Numbered from the stretch's first letter, positions 48,994 through 58,492 are shown. The stretch: DNA of 64,000 nt from Xanthocytophaga agilis (GCF_030068605.1 NZ_JASJOU010000001.1:186001-250000), one strand, 5' to 3'. The notes: generated from the letters alone by a model not told the origin. Translations and numbers: made by a program.

Positions 48994-50199
48994 ATGGCAC
49001 AAAGCCCTTCAGTAGGGGATATATCCCGAATCTGCATACAACTTTTATTGAAAGAGCCCTTTTATGGACACTTTCTTATGGGGATTCCCAAAGAATTCTC
49101 TGATAAGATAAAGACTGCGGCGGTTGCGCTCTATAAAAAACAGATGATCAAATTAATGGTCAATGCTGAATTCTGGAATTCCCTCTCAGAGATTCACCAG
49201 TACGGATTGATCAAACATGAAGTTCTGCATATTGTGTTGCGGCACTTGATTCTGCAAAAAAGCTTTCCTCAGAAGAGATTATTTAACATCGCTGCTGATC
49301 TGGTTATCAACCAATATATTCAGTCTGAACAATTACCAGAAGGGGGACTAACCCTGGAGATGTTTCAACCCCTGTTGTCTAAATACGGTATTACACTGGA
49401 AAAGAAACAGGGGGTAGATTACTACTATCAGCAGTTAGCCAAAGTAATGCACTCTGTTAATTCCTCTGGTGAAGGTTGTTCAGATCCTATCTTCACTATT
49501 TTTAATGAAGACAATGATGAACTGGACAAACACTCTTACTGGGATGAGTTTCGGGAACTGGAAAGTGGTGAACTGAAAGTAATGGAGCATCAACTAAAGC
49601 GATTAACCAAGACGACTCTGGACAGGGTTAAACCCAAAAACTGGGGTGGACTGCCTTTGGATCTGGTTGAGGCATTGCAACAGATTGTATTGGAAGAACC
49701 CAAAATAAACTGGAAAAGGGCTCTACGACTTTTCGCTGCCTCCAGCAATAGCACCTATGTGAAAAATACCATTCGTCGGGCATCCAAACGGTATGGAACG
49801 GTACCCGGAATTAAACTGAAACGCCGACAGGAACTACTAATAGCCATTGATACATCCGGCAGTATAAACCTGGAAGAGGTACAAAGTTTCTTTCAGGAGA
49901 TCTATCATATCTGGAGGCAGGGCTGTATTATCACCATAGTAGAATGTGATGCCAAAATTCATAGAGAGTATGAATTTAAAGGAAAGTTTCCTGCCGATTT
50001 TCAGGGAGGAGGAGGAAACGACTATACAGAGGCTGTGGAGTTAGCAAATAAAACTATGCCAGATGGATTGATCTATTTTACGGATGGACACGTGTCTACA
50101 CCCGATATAAAACCTCGTATGCCTGCCCTTTGGGTTATTTCAGTAGATGGCTCAACCCAATACAGAGCGAAAGATGAGCGGGTAATTCAAATGAATTAG
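48994..50199 (+). CDS. DUF2201-type metallopeptidase-like/VWA domain protein
   Basis: A 401-residue cytosolic protein, first gene of a three-gene operon. The N-terminal half has a zinc-peptidase-like motif His75-Glu76-x-x-His79 (KHEVLHIVLRH), followed by NIAADLVINQYI, the pattern of the DUF2201 putative metallopeptidase domain. The C-terminal half (about 275-400) is a VWA-like domain with MIDAS motif DTSGS at 286-290 and YFTDGHVS at about 366. It resembles the VWA partners of MoxR ATPases, in which the VWA protein binds the ATPase and a client. Peptidase activity is possible but not shown. Confidence 0.88.
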   Translation: MAQSPSVGDISRICIQLLLKEPFYGHFLMGIPKEFSDKIKTAAVALYKKQMIKLMVNAEFWNSLSEIHQYGLIKHEVLHIVLRHLILQKSFPQKRLFNIAADLVINQYIQSEQLPEGGLTLEMFQPLLSKYGITLEKKQGVDYYYQQLAKVMHSVNSSGEGCSDPIFTIFNEDNDELDKHSYWDEFRELESGELKVMEHQLKRLTKTTLDRVKPKNWGGLPLDLVEALQQIVLEEPKINWKRALRLFAASSNSTYVKNTIRRASKRYGTVPGIKLKRRQELLIAIDTSGSINLEEVQSFFQEIYHIWRQGCIITIVECDAKIHREYEFKGKFPADFQGGGGNDYTEAVELANKTMPDGLIYFTDGHVSTPDIKPRMPALWVISVDGSTQYRAKDERVIQMN

Positions 50200-50270
50200 A
50201 TAAATACCTACTTTCAAGTAACAAAGTAACCATACATACTATTTTTTACTATTAAATTGATTGATCCTAC

Positions 50271-51380
50271 ATGGCAGCTTCTAATGGGTATGTTTTCTAT
50301 GGAGTAGAATCTACTTCGCAGGAAGTACGCAAATTTACCGAACATATATTAAGGGCCAATCTGGCAGCAGAAGAGAAAGGACACAAGAAAACGCCTGTTT
50401 GTATCTGGGGGACACATGGGATTGGAAAAACAGAAGTGGTTCAGCAGATTGCCAGAGATAATAACTACCAGTTTGTCTATATTGCTCCAGCCCAGTTTGA
50501 GGAAATGGGCGACCTGATTGGAATGCCCGCCATTGAAAATGGGAAAACCGTATTCCGTGCTCCGGAATGGGTGCCTACACAACCAGGACCGGGAGTCTTA
50601 TTGATTGATGACGTGAATAGGGCTGATGACCGGATTCTACGAGGGATTATGCAATTGTTGCAGAATTACGAACTGGTAAGCTGGAAGTTACCGTATCAGT
50701 GGCAGATTGTGTTGACTGCCAATCCCGATGGAGGCAATTATTCTGTAACACCTATGGATGATGCCATGCTGACTCGTATGATGCACATTACCATGAAGTT
50801 TGACAGCAAAGTATGGGCATTCTGGGCCGAGAAAGCAGGCGTAGACCCGAGAGGGATCAACTTTGTACTTACCTATCCGGAAGTGGCACACGGCAGTCGA
50901 ACTACACCTCGATCCCTTGTGCAGTTTTTTGATAGTATCAGCAGCATCAAAAGCTTGTCTGACGAATTGCCTCTGATTCAAATGCTGGCATCTTCCTGTC
51001 TGGACGAAGAAACTGTTACCTCGTTTATTTCCTATGTGCAGCAGAATCTGAGTGAGCTGATTTCGCCGGAAGAAATTTATGAAGCCAAGGATTTTTCCCG
51101 GCAGGTATACCATCCGGTTAAAAAGTGTGTAGACCAGGATGTGTTTCGGGTCGATATTATGGCTACCATCTGCACTCGTTTGATCAACCATCTGACTATT
51201 CAGAATATAAAGTTAAAACCTGAGCAGGTTAAGAATATACAGGAATTTATTAAGATAGATTTTCTGCCCAATGACTTGCGTCTTTCTTTGTTACAGGATC
51301 TGGTGCAATCTCCCAATGCAACACTAAAAATGGTGATGGCAGATCCGGAAGTAAGTCGGTTATTACTAAAGAAAATGTAA
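50271..51380 (+). CDS. MoxR-like AAA+ ATPase
   Basis: A 369-residue protein. Walker A is GTHGIGKT (Gly47-Thr54, Lys53). Walker B is LLIDDVNRA (Asp113-Asp114). Sensor 1 lies in VLTANPDG, and the arginine-finger region is DAMLTRMMHI. The C-terminal 150 residues are helical. It fits the MoxR/RavA branch of AAA+ proteins that act as chaperones with VWA partners. It lies 71 bases after the VWA gene and 3 bases before the LRR gene, a tight operon. It is predicted to remodel a target in an ATP-dependent way. Confidence 0.9.
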   Translation: MAASNGYVFYGVESTSQEVRKFTEHILRANLAAEEKGHKKTPVCIWGTHGIGKTEVVQQIARDNNYQFVYIAPAQFEEMGDLIGMPAIENGKTVFRAPEWVPTQPGPGVLLIDDVNRADDRILRGIMQLLQNYELVSWKLPYQWQIVLTANPDGGNYSVTPMDDAMLTRMMHITMKFDSKVWAFWAEKAGVDPRGINFVLTYPEVAHGSRTTPRSLVQFFDSISSIKSLSDELPLIQMLASSCLDEETVTSFISYVQQNLSELISPEEIYEAKDFSRQVYHPVKKCVDQDVFRVDIMATICTRLINHLTIQNIKLKPEQVKNIQEFIKIDFLPNDLRLSLLQDLVQSPNATLKMVMADPEVSRLLLKKM

Positions 51381-51383
51381 ACT

Positions 51384-54284
51384 ATGTCACTGGAACTGGA
51401 ATATCAACATTATTATTATCTGTGGGGAAGTGGGCACGAGGTGAAAGCTATTTACCTGTCGAAGCCTGTCCCTGTTTCTGAATTAAAAACACGAGTGCCT
51501 AATATAAAAGGAATTCATCTGGAATTTGATAAGACAGAGTTCAAACCTGCCCGAATCAATCACGATGAATATTTGCTGGAACTGTTACAGGCATTTCCGT
51601 TAAAAGAATTAAAGATTGACCGGAGCCGTATTACAACGATTCCGGAAGTTCTCTGGACGCACCCATTGGAATTGCTGCAAATAGAATATGCTTCAGAACT
51701 AAAATCTATTTATGTTCCGGATGATGCTACATTAGTGCTGGAAAAACTCGTGATTAATGGAGAAGATACTGCGGTTAGCCCCAATCTATTTTCATCACCT
51801 GTTTTACATGAAGTCAACGTAACAGGGGTTCAGAGAGGACTAGAAGGTATAGATAAAGCTGTTACTCTTAAAAGACTTCAAATTGGTAACTATAAACATC
51901 AATCCCTGCCAATTGACTTTACGGCTTTACATCAGTTAGAGTATTTATCTATTGGTAATTCTGATAGTCTGGAGGTACTTCCGGATCTGACTGGACTAAC
52001 AGGTCTGAACGAATGTTATTTTTATAAATTGCCTGTACTGGCTCAGATGCCTGCTGGCTGGGATAAGTTGCAACAGCTGACAAACCTGAAGCTATCGAAG
52101 ATTGCCAGTGAAAAGACTCCTGTAACATTTAATTTCACACAACTTGATTCTCTAATACATCTGGAGGTCTTTTCCAGTCATTTCGCGGAAAATCCATTTG
52201 GGAAAATGCCTGCATTGACAGGAGTAGCTGTAACATACATGCCTGTTTCTGAGCTGCCTGCCTATCTTTTTCAAAGTCGACAACTTAAATGGCTGAAATT
52301 GGAAGGGTTACCACAATTAACAAAATGGCCGGAAGAAATGAAACAGTTTGACCAGTTGACTGTTTTGAATATACGAAGAACTGGTATTGAAACATTACCA
52401 GATTCGTTAGACCATCCTTTGCTGGAAAGGATATATCTGGAAGAACTGTCCCTGAAATCATTACCTGAGTGCTGGGCTCAACTAAAAAAGCTTACCTTGC
52501 TTTCCATAACGAATTGTCCGGATCTGGAAATACTTTCCAGTCTGGGAAAAGAGAACACTTCGCTGAGCCAGATAGAACTTACTAATTTACCAAAGTTAAG
52601 TGCGTTACCTGAGTCCTGGTGTCAACTGACAAAACTTGTTTTTTTAAGTATCAAAGATTGTCTCAACCTGGAGAAACTTTCTGATCTGGGAAAAGAAAAT
52701 TTTTCACTGGATGAGATAAGAATTTCAAACCTGCCAAAACTAACTGCATTGCCAGATTCCTGGGATGAATGTCCTGTCTTGGCAAAGCTGGAGATTCGCC
52801 AGACCGGACTTCGCCAGTTTCCTGATAGCTGGCAACATATGAGTCAGTTAGCAGAAATTCGAACTTCTGAAAATAACAATCTTCAGTATATACCTGGGGT
52901 AGTGGCCGTCTGGCCTTCCTTACAACAAAACTGGATTGCGGAAAAGTGTATTCCTGCACACTATAGGTCATATGTCCGTGATTTACCTCATTTGTTACAG
53001 GAAACAGGCTGTACAGCTGAACAGCGAAAGCTGATAGGAACTATCATCTTTGCAGGAAAACAGGCATTGGCATCTTTTCCCAATGTAAAAGATCTGTTGG
53101 TGAGTCTGGTTAACAGGAAAAATTCACAGATCCGGCAATTGGTTTGGGATAATCTGTCAGTTTTAAATGATAATGTACCTGTATCTGACAAACAAACTAC
53201 ATTCTCTGTCTCTATTTCTGGCAGTACAAAGCGGGCTAAAACCTATTACAAAGAAAAACTGAAAGCCAGTGGGTTTGCCTATCAACAAAAAATAAGTGCA
53301 GATACCCAATGGATCGTAGTAGGTGATGAGCTAACACTACCATCTGATTTTTGGAAATACCCCCACCGTTTTCTGTCAGAAACAGAGCTGGATACCTTTC
53401 TGGATCAGGAGCAGCCTGGTTTTATGACTGCTCTGGAACAACCGGAACTGGAAAATTTGCGAAAATTGGTTTGGTCTAATGATCCTGTGAATGAAGAATT
53501 AGTATTGGAGATGATCAAAGGAGGAGGAATTCCGGATGAATTTGTCCCGGATCTGCTGATCGTGGCAAAAACAACGAGAGAAAAAAAGATAAAGGATAAT
53601 TTGCGAAAGTTGCTGGCTCCGAAGCTATCTAAAGGCGCATCGCAGATTTTATCAAACCCGGTAAACCTGGGGCTAGGACGTTGCCCTTATTTACAGTATG
53701 AAAGAGTAGCTCCCGATTTTGATGTAGCTCAGATGGCTGTCTGTCATTATAAACGTACAGGCAAATTTTTGCAAAATTTTTTCTACCTGAAAAGTAGCCT
53801 GACCAATAGGTATCGAGCAGAGTTATTCAATCTCACTATTCCAGCTTTTACTGTAAAGCCACGCTATGTTACTTTGGGTGGCTGGAATTTTACAGATGCA
53901 GAGATTAACCAGATCCTGCAAATGGAAATATTTCAGGGACGATTAGAACGCCTGATATTGCCTAAATGCAATATAGCATCTATCATGGATTCATTGCTGC
54001 TTCACTCGGCAACATTACAGGATATTCAGGCATTTACGGATGAAAAGGTTGTACCTGCAGAACTGGAGAAGCTCTCCCGGCTGCAAAAGATTAACATTCA
54101 TGGAGATAAACTAAAGGAGATTCCCGACTTTTTACCACGATTAAAGTATCTGAAAGAGATATTTCTGTATAGCAAAGAAGCTCTTGTCGTGCCTGAGAAC
54201 TTTAAAGAACTGAAAAAAATGAAGAGGCTTTTGATACAGCCAATGCCTATCAATGCAGCTGATTTTAGCAATAAATTTATATAA
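51384..54284 (+). CDS. Large leucine-rich repeat protein with BRCT-like segment
   Basis: A 966-residue soluble protein without a signal peptide. Residues about 60-520 are irregular LRRs of the bacterial type with LPxSW turns (ALPDSW, QFPDSW). Residues 364-459 contain two 48-residue near-copies. A helical segment at about 535-600 is followed by a BRCT-like stretch at about 605-690 (FSVSISGSTKRAKTYYKEKL ... QWIVVGDE). A second LRR block closes the protein (about 835-966). It starts 3 bases after the MoxR gene, so it is likely the third component of that system, perhaps the recognition or scaffold subunit. BRCT assignment is by pattern only. Confidence 0.85.
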   Translation: MSLELEYQHYYYLWGSGHEVKAIYLSKPVPVSELKTRVPNIKGIHLEFDKTEFKPARINHDEYLLELLQAFPLKELKIDRSRITTIPEVLWTHPLELLQIEYASELKSIYVPDDATLVLEKLVINGEDTAVSPNLFSSPVLHEVNVTGVQRGLEGIDKAVTLKRLQIGNYKHQSLPIDFTALHQLEYLSIGNSDSLEVLPDLTGLTGLNECYFYKLPVLAQMPAGWDKLQQLTNLKLSKIASEKTPVTFNFTQLDSLIHLEVFSSHFAENPFGKMPALTGVAVTYMPVSELPAYLFQSRQLKWLKLEGLPQLTKWPEEMKQFDQLTVLNIRRTGIETLPDSLDHPLLERIYLEELSLKSLPECWAQLKKLTLLSITNCPDLEILSSLGKENTSLSQIELTNLPKLSALPESWCQLTKLVFLSIKDCLNLEKLSDLGKENFSLDEIRISNLPKLTALPDSWDECPVLAKLEIRQTGLRQFPDSWQHMSQLAEIRTSENNNLQYIPGVVAVWPSLQQNWIAEKCIPAHYRSYVRDLPHLLQETGCTAEQRKLIGTIIFAGKQALASFPNVKDLLVSLVNRKNSQIRQLVWDNLSVLNDNVPVSDKQTTFSVSISGSTKRAKTYYKEKLKASGFAYQQKISADTQWIVVGDELTLPSDFWKYPHRFLSETELDTFLDQEQPGFMTALEQPELENLRKLVWSNDPVNEELVLEMIKGGGIPDEFVPDLLIVAKTTREKKIKDNLRKLLAPKLSKGASQILSNPVNLGLGRCPYLQYERVAPDFDVAQMAVCHYKRTGKFLQNFFYLKSSLTNRYRAELFNLTIPAFTVKPRYVTLGGWNFTDAEINQILQMEIFQGRLERLILPKCNIASIMDSLLLHSATLQDIQAFTDEKVVPAELEKLSRLQKINIHGDKLKEIPDFLPRLKYLKEIFLYSKEALVVPENFKELKKMKRLLIQPMPINAADFSNKFI
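52473..52616 (+). repeat. LRR 144-bp tandem unit 1
   Basis: Encodes residues 364-411 (starts WAQLKKLTLLSI, ends LSALPES), in phase with the next unit. Confidence 0.85.
52617..52760 (+). repeat. LRR 144-bp tandem unit 2
   Basis: Encodes residues 412-459 (starts WCQLTKLVFLSI, ends LTALPDS), an in-frame near-copy of unit 1 with exactly the same length. Confidence 0.85.
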
Positions 54285-54312
54285 TCCACTATTCTGAAAT
54301 TTACTTGTTAAC

Positions 54313-54370
54313 AGCCCTGCCAGTTATTGTATGTATGATAATACAATAACTGGCAGGGCTTCTGTTTTTT
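54313..54370 (+). terminator. Strong intrinsic terminator of the VWA-MoxR-LRR operon
   Basis: A perfect 20-bp stem (54313-54332 with 54341-54360), 8-base loop and a T-rich tail with six T. It closes the operon 29 bases after the LRR stop. Confidence 0.93.
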
Positions 54371-54569
54371 AGCAAAACGGAAGAGATGAAAATCTGTTGA
54401 AATATGAGTTTTTATAGATAAGGTAAGTAATCGGATGGATATGTTATTTGCCCTGATTAGTATAACGCTGAATTTTAGGTTAAAGTCCATTCGTAACCAG
54501 TTCTCAGCAAACATACGTCTATGGATAAATTGAATATATGTACTTGTTTATTCAACTTATTGACAATCA

Positions 54570-57119
54570 ATGCGTCGTTTACACTCTAAATCTCCATACT
54601 GGAGTATGACAAAAATCCTGATTCAGCAGTTTATCTGTATAGCACTGGATTTTGTTTATCAATTTGTGAAAAGAAAGGATAGAAGTGATTCTTTAGTTAT
54701 TGTAACATTTCGATCAAAACAGATGGGTGTTATCCCAGACTATACAATCTCTGCCAATACCTTTCAGCAGGTAAGACACAGGAAGAGATATCCCTATTTT
54801 CTCTTGATTTTGGTTTGTCTGACTTTGCAGGTATTTCCGAAAAGAGCGGAGGCAGTCGTTGCCAAACCGAAGGAAAATACAAAAGGTCCTTCTATAACCG
54901 TAGATAGTCTGGTCAGTCAGATTGAGTCTATGTATACTACACTAAACCGTATCAATTTTCGTAATCGGCGTGGTTTTGCAACCAGAGAGATCGATCAGTA
55001 TCTGCCTGAGGTTAAGTCTAACATTCAGATTATACGCGAGAATCTGGCACTTTACAAACAGGTAATAAATATCAAGAACCTGGAAACCATGTCTGTATTG
55101 CTGAAAGACATGAAGAGTGATCTGGAAGAGTGGCGTAAAACGCTGATTCAGCATAGTAAAGATCTGAAAGAAATGAATCAACAACTAGTTGAGCTTTCTC
55201 GTGACTTTAACCTGCGAATCCAGCAAACTTCTGATACCAGTGTGAGTCATCTATATACAACAGAATTAAAAGAATTAAAAGAAAAATGGGTAAAGTCCCG
55301 CAAAGCCACCAGTGAGAATATAGCTAAAATCAATCACCTGCAGGCTGTAGTTTCGGACAACTACTTTGAAAGTATAGAACTTCAGAACGAAGTACGGGAT
55401 ATGTTGCGACAGTCTGCCACAAAGACTGCCGGGAAAGAATATGATTTCTTATGGGAAACACCAGGTTCTGTAAAACAGGACGATGCCATTCCACAGATGG
55501 CCCGCAAATCATATGAAGGACAACGAAAAATCTTAAAATACTATATCGATAAAAACGGGAGTAGCCGTTTGGGTATACTGGCTCTGGGAGGATTATTCTT
55601 CTGGTGGGTGTTTTCTAACTTCCGGAAGATTGACAAACTACAGGCAACTGAAGCACTTTCGGATATAAAAATTCAATACCTGAAACGTATCCCTGTCATT
55701 TCCACACTGGTAGTCATTCTGATTCTGGCACCATTTATTGATCTGCATCCACCTTCTGCCTATGTGGATATGATGCAGTTCTTTTTGCTCATTACGCTTA
55801 CAGTATTTATCTGGCGTAACTGGCCAACGAATCTGTTTTATTACTGGCTGGCAATCATTGTATTCTATGTTCTATTCCTGATTACCAACAACTTCCTTGC
55901 TCCAACACTAGGGCCAAGACTTTTGTTACTGGCATTGAATGTGGCTTCTGTGGTGTTTGGATTGTTGTTCTTCTCCCGTATACGCAAGGCATTATCCATT
56001 GTACGGTTTGTTCGTGTCGTATCTATTATCTACATTGTATTTAACGTTCTCTCCATTCTGCTTAACTTGTTTGGACGACTGAGTCTGGCCAAGACCTATA
56101 GCATGACTGCTATTTTTGGTATTACTCAAATCATAGGGTTGGCTGTGTTTATCCAATTGTTAACAGAAGCGATTCAATTGCATTTAAAGAAAAGCCAGCT
56201 TTCCAAAGGCATCGCTTCCCGATTTGATCAGGAAAAGATACAGAAGGTGCTTAACAAAGGGCTTTTGATCATAGCTATTGTGTTCTGGGTGGTCATCTTT
56301 ACTATCAATCTAAATATGTATAGTATGGTGTTTGGCTCACTGGAACGCCTGCTTACTCGTCCACGATCATTAGGGAACACTTCCTTTACCTTAGGGAATG
56401 TTCTGTTGTTCTTTGCCATTATCTATATTTCCAACTTATTGCAAAAGAACATTGGACTTTTCTTTGGTGAGACTGATGATGAAACTATTCCAGACAAAAA
56501 AGGTTCTCGTCTGGTAGTGATGCGCCTGATTCTGTTGTTACTAGGATTCTTACTGGCCATTGCCGCATCTGGGTTGCCTATTGATAAAATCACCATTATT
56601 CTGGGAGCTTTGGGTGTCGGTATTGGTTTGGGTTTACAGAATATCGTTAACAACCTGGTGTCTGGTGTGATCCTTATTTTCGAACGTCCGTTCGAAATTG
56701 GCGATTCTATTGAAGTTGCCAGCAAAAAAGGGCGGGTAAAAGACATTGGTATCCGTTCCAGCCGACTTATTACTGCAGAAGGCTCTGAGATTATTGTGCC
56801 CAATGGAGACTTGTTATCAGGTCATGTGGTGAACTGGACATTGAACAACAACCATGTGCGTATAGAAATGATATTTAAGGTAGGCACAGGGGTAGATCTG
56901 GAAACAGTGAAATCGTATTTGCAGGAAGAGATTATGAAAAACCCGAATATCCTGTCCACAACGCCGCCGGACATACTACTTAGCGGAATTTCCGAGAAAA
57001 GCTTTGAGATTAAAGTCTTGTTCTGGATTAGCAATATCCGAAAAGAGCAAGTTATAAAAAGCGAAATACTAACCAGTGTCTATAAGCGATTTGTAGAACA
57101 ATCCGTGCCGATTATCTGA
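54570..57119 (+). CDS. MscS family mechanosensitive channel with long periplasmic coiled-coil region
   Basis: Up to 849 residues; the first ~50 look poorly coding and Met52 (54723) is a likely start, because an export signal (PYFLLILVCLTLQVFP) then lies near the N-terminus. Residues about 110-310 form a periplasmic coiled-coil domain. About 9-11 transmembrane helices follow (from about 330). The MscS pore helix and beta domain lie at about 670-780 (GVGIGLGLQNIVNNLVSG; ERPFEIGDSIEV; VPNGDLLSG). It opens under membrane tension to release osmolytes. The extended N-terminus resembles MscK/YbdG-type larger channels. Confidence 0.9.
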   Translation: MRRLHSKSPYWSMTKILIQQFICIALDFVYQFVKRKDRSDSLVIVTFRSKQMGVIPDYTISANTFQQVRHRKRYPYFLLILVCLTLQVFPKRAEAVVAKPKENTKGPSITVDSLVSQIESMYTTLNRINFRNRRGFATREIDQYLPEVKSNIQIIRENLALYKQVINIKNLETMSVLLKDMKSDLEEWRKTLIQHSKDLKEMNQQLVELSRDFNLRIQQTSDTSVSHLYTTELKELKEKWVKSRKATSENIAKINHLQAVVSDNYFESIELQNEVRDMLRQSATKTAGKEYDFLWETPGSVKQDDAIPQMARKSYEGQRKILKYYIDKNGSSRLGILALGGLFFWWVFSNFRKIDKLQATEALSDIKIQYLKRIPVISTLVVILILAPFIDLHPPSAYVDMMQFFLLITLTVFIWRNWPTNLFYYWLAIIVFYVLFLITNNFLAPTLGPRLLLLALNVASVVFGLLFFSRIRKALSIVRFVRVVSIIYIVFNVLSILLNLFGRLSLAKTYSMTAIFGITQIIGLAVFIQLLTEAIQLHLKKSQLSKGIASRFDQEKIQKVLNKGLLIIAIVFWVVIFTINLNMYSMVFGSLERLLTRPRSLGNTSFTLGNVLLFFAIIYISNLLQKNIGLFFGETDDETIPDKKGSRLVVMRLILLLLGFLLAIAASGLPIDKITIILGALGVGIGLGLQNIVNNLVSGVILIFERPFEIGDSIEVASKKGRVKDIGIRSSRLITAEGSEIIVPNGDLLSGHVVNWTLNNNHVRIEMIFKVGTGVDLETVKSYLQEEIMKNPNILSTTPPDILLSGISEKSFEIKVLFWISNIRKEQVIKSEILTSVYKRFVEQSVPII

Positions 57120-57324
57120 GGTGAGAGAATTATAGAGAAAGCTAAAAAAGGTACAAAGAGAGTCGTGATGACCTCAATCGCGGAAGGTCGTTTAGGTGCG
57201 TGGGAATAAAAATTCTACGGACCTAGCGTTAACCCTTATTGTGTCCCATAACTTTTCTGGAAAAGAGATTTGTAAATAAAGAAAAAACACTCTCCCTATC
57301 CTTTTGAAAGGAACATCCACTCTC

Positions 57325-57438
57325 TGTCCTTCTGAAAGAATCTTGTGACAAATAGAGTAGCGTTTGGATTTGGAGAGAAAAAATACTCTCCACTCGGAAA
57401 AGCCGCCGGTCTTGCCACGAGGTCCTTTCAGGAGGACA
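57325..57438 (-). repeat. TGTCC...GGACA palindromic element, copy 3 (core inverted)
   Basis: A 114-base element. Both ends match copies 1 and 2 (TGTCCTTCTGAAAGAATC; GGTCCTTTCAGGAGGACA). The landmark GCCGCCGGTC lies on the right, so the core is in the opposite orientation. The extreme centre (about 57360-57395) differs from the other copies. Confidence 0.85.
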
Positions 57439-57761
57439 GGAAGGAGATAGATCCTTTCAGAAGGACAAAAAAGGTAAGAAGGCAGGGAAAAGTGAGAGGC
57501 ACAAAAAAAAGATTGTCCCCTAAAACCTGCAAAATTGAAAAAGTTATGTGACAAGATTAGGTGTTAGCCCTATGGGGCGAAGCTTTGGAATTTTTTGTCC
57601 TTTTTGGGTTATTTTTTTGGACAAGCAAAAAAGTAACAGGCCGCAAGTAGAACAAAGCTAGGGAATATGGAATAACGATTGGAAGAAGGCAAAAAAAGAA
57701 ATAAACCTTTAAAAGTAATGGAATATAAAACAACAAGGTTGAAAAACAACTCAAAATAAAA

Positions 57762-57800
57762 GGAGTGTCAGGGGATTTGTAGATCCATCCCCTGAACAAC
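57762..57800 (-). terminator. Terminator of the secreted unknown gene
   Basis: A 9-bp perfect stem (57768-57776 with 57787-57795), extendable with a bulge, followed on the minus strand by T-rich sequence. Confidence 0.65.
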
Positions 57801-57826
57801 TCTTATATACACCTGTTTGAAATATC

Positions 57827-58492
57827 TTACTTAGCTGGTTCTGTTTTGGTGAGTTGCAACTTAAACACACCATTCGTCAGTACCAGTTCATCTTTCTGAT
57901 CTGTTCTTTTATAGCCATTTCCTTCCGGATCAATGTCTGAATCATACCCGGTTGCACTGGTTACAGCTTTGTCCTCCATTTTATTGATGATACGACCTAC
58001 TCCGCCAAATGCGGTTGCGGTTGCTTTTTCTTTGAAATGAGTGCCATCCAGATTGGCTGTGAATTTTCCTTCAATCACGTTTGCATTAGAGGTTGTGACT
58101 TCGATAATTCCTCCATTTATATGGCGTGACTTGCCGACATGGTATTCCATTCGCGGAGTTTTTGTTTCTTCCACGTATTTGACAAACGCAATTCCTTTGT
58201 ATTTACCTTCTTCTGCCAGTTGTTTGATCTCTTTATTGCTGTAGTTTTCTTCTACAATCAGGTATTGACCTACTTCGGGAAGTTCGGTTTTGTTAAAGTT
58301 AGCAAACCAGAAACGTAAGGATTTATCGGGTTTTACCGCATTGGCAGTAATATACCATACAGAGCCCATCCGAATACGACGGGGAGCTGTTTTAAATTCC
58401 TTGCCATCGATCTGCACACTGAGTGTATTTTCGTTTTGTGCAAAAACATAGCTGCTTGTTAGCAGAAGTAAACAAATAAAGACTGATTTCAT
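57827..58492 (-). CDS. Secreted protein of unknown function
   Basis: A 221-residue protein with a clear signal peptide (MKSVFICLLLLTSSYVFAQ). The mature part is beta-rich and charged (IDGKEFKTAPRRIRMGSVWY, GGIIEVTTSNANVIEGKFTANLDG). The pattern resembles small Bacteroidota beta-sandwich proteins of unknown role that bear an IDGKxF opening, but no family is named with confidence. It is transcribed alone. Confidence 0.8.
   Translation of the reverse strand: MKSVFICLLLLTSSYVFAQNENTLSVQIDGKEFKTAPRRIRMGSVWYITANAVKPDKSLRFWFANFNKTELPEVGQYLIVEENYSNKEIKQLAEEGKYKGIAFVKYVEETKTPRMEYHVGKSRHINGGIIEVTTSNANVIEGKFTANLDGTHFKEKATATAFGGVGRIINKMEDKAVTSATGYDSDIDPEGNGYKRTDQKDELVLTNGVFKLQLTKTEPAK

Larger units (their letters stand above)
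57120..57826. other. Intergenic region with TGTCC element, between convergent genes
   Basis: A 707-base gap holding copy 3 of the palindromic element with half-sites on both sides (57299-57312 and 57450-57467), then a simple A/T-rich stretch and the terminator of the next gene. Frames found here have no protein-like composition. Confidence 0.7.

Noticed and set aside
57192-57554. Minus-strand frame across repeat copy 3
   Set aside because: Not kept in the other element copies and not protein-like; treated as repeat.
57557-57799. Minus-strand 80-codon hydrophobic frame
   Set aside because: Runs through simple A/T-rich sequence and the terminator, with no start context or homology hint.
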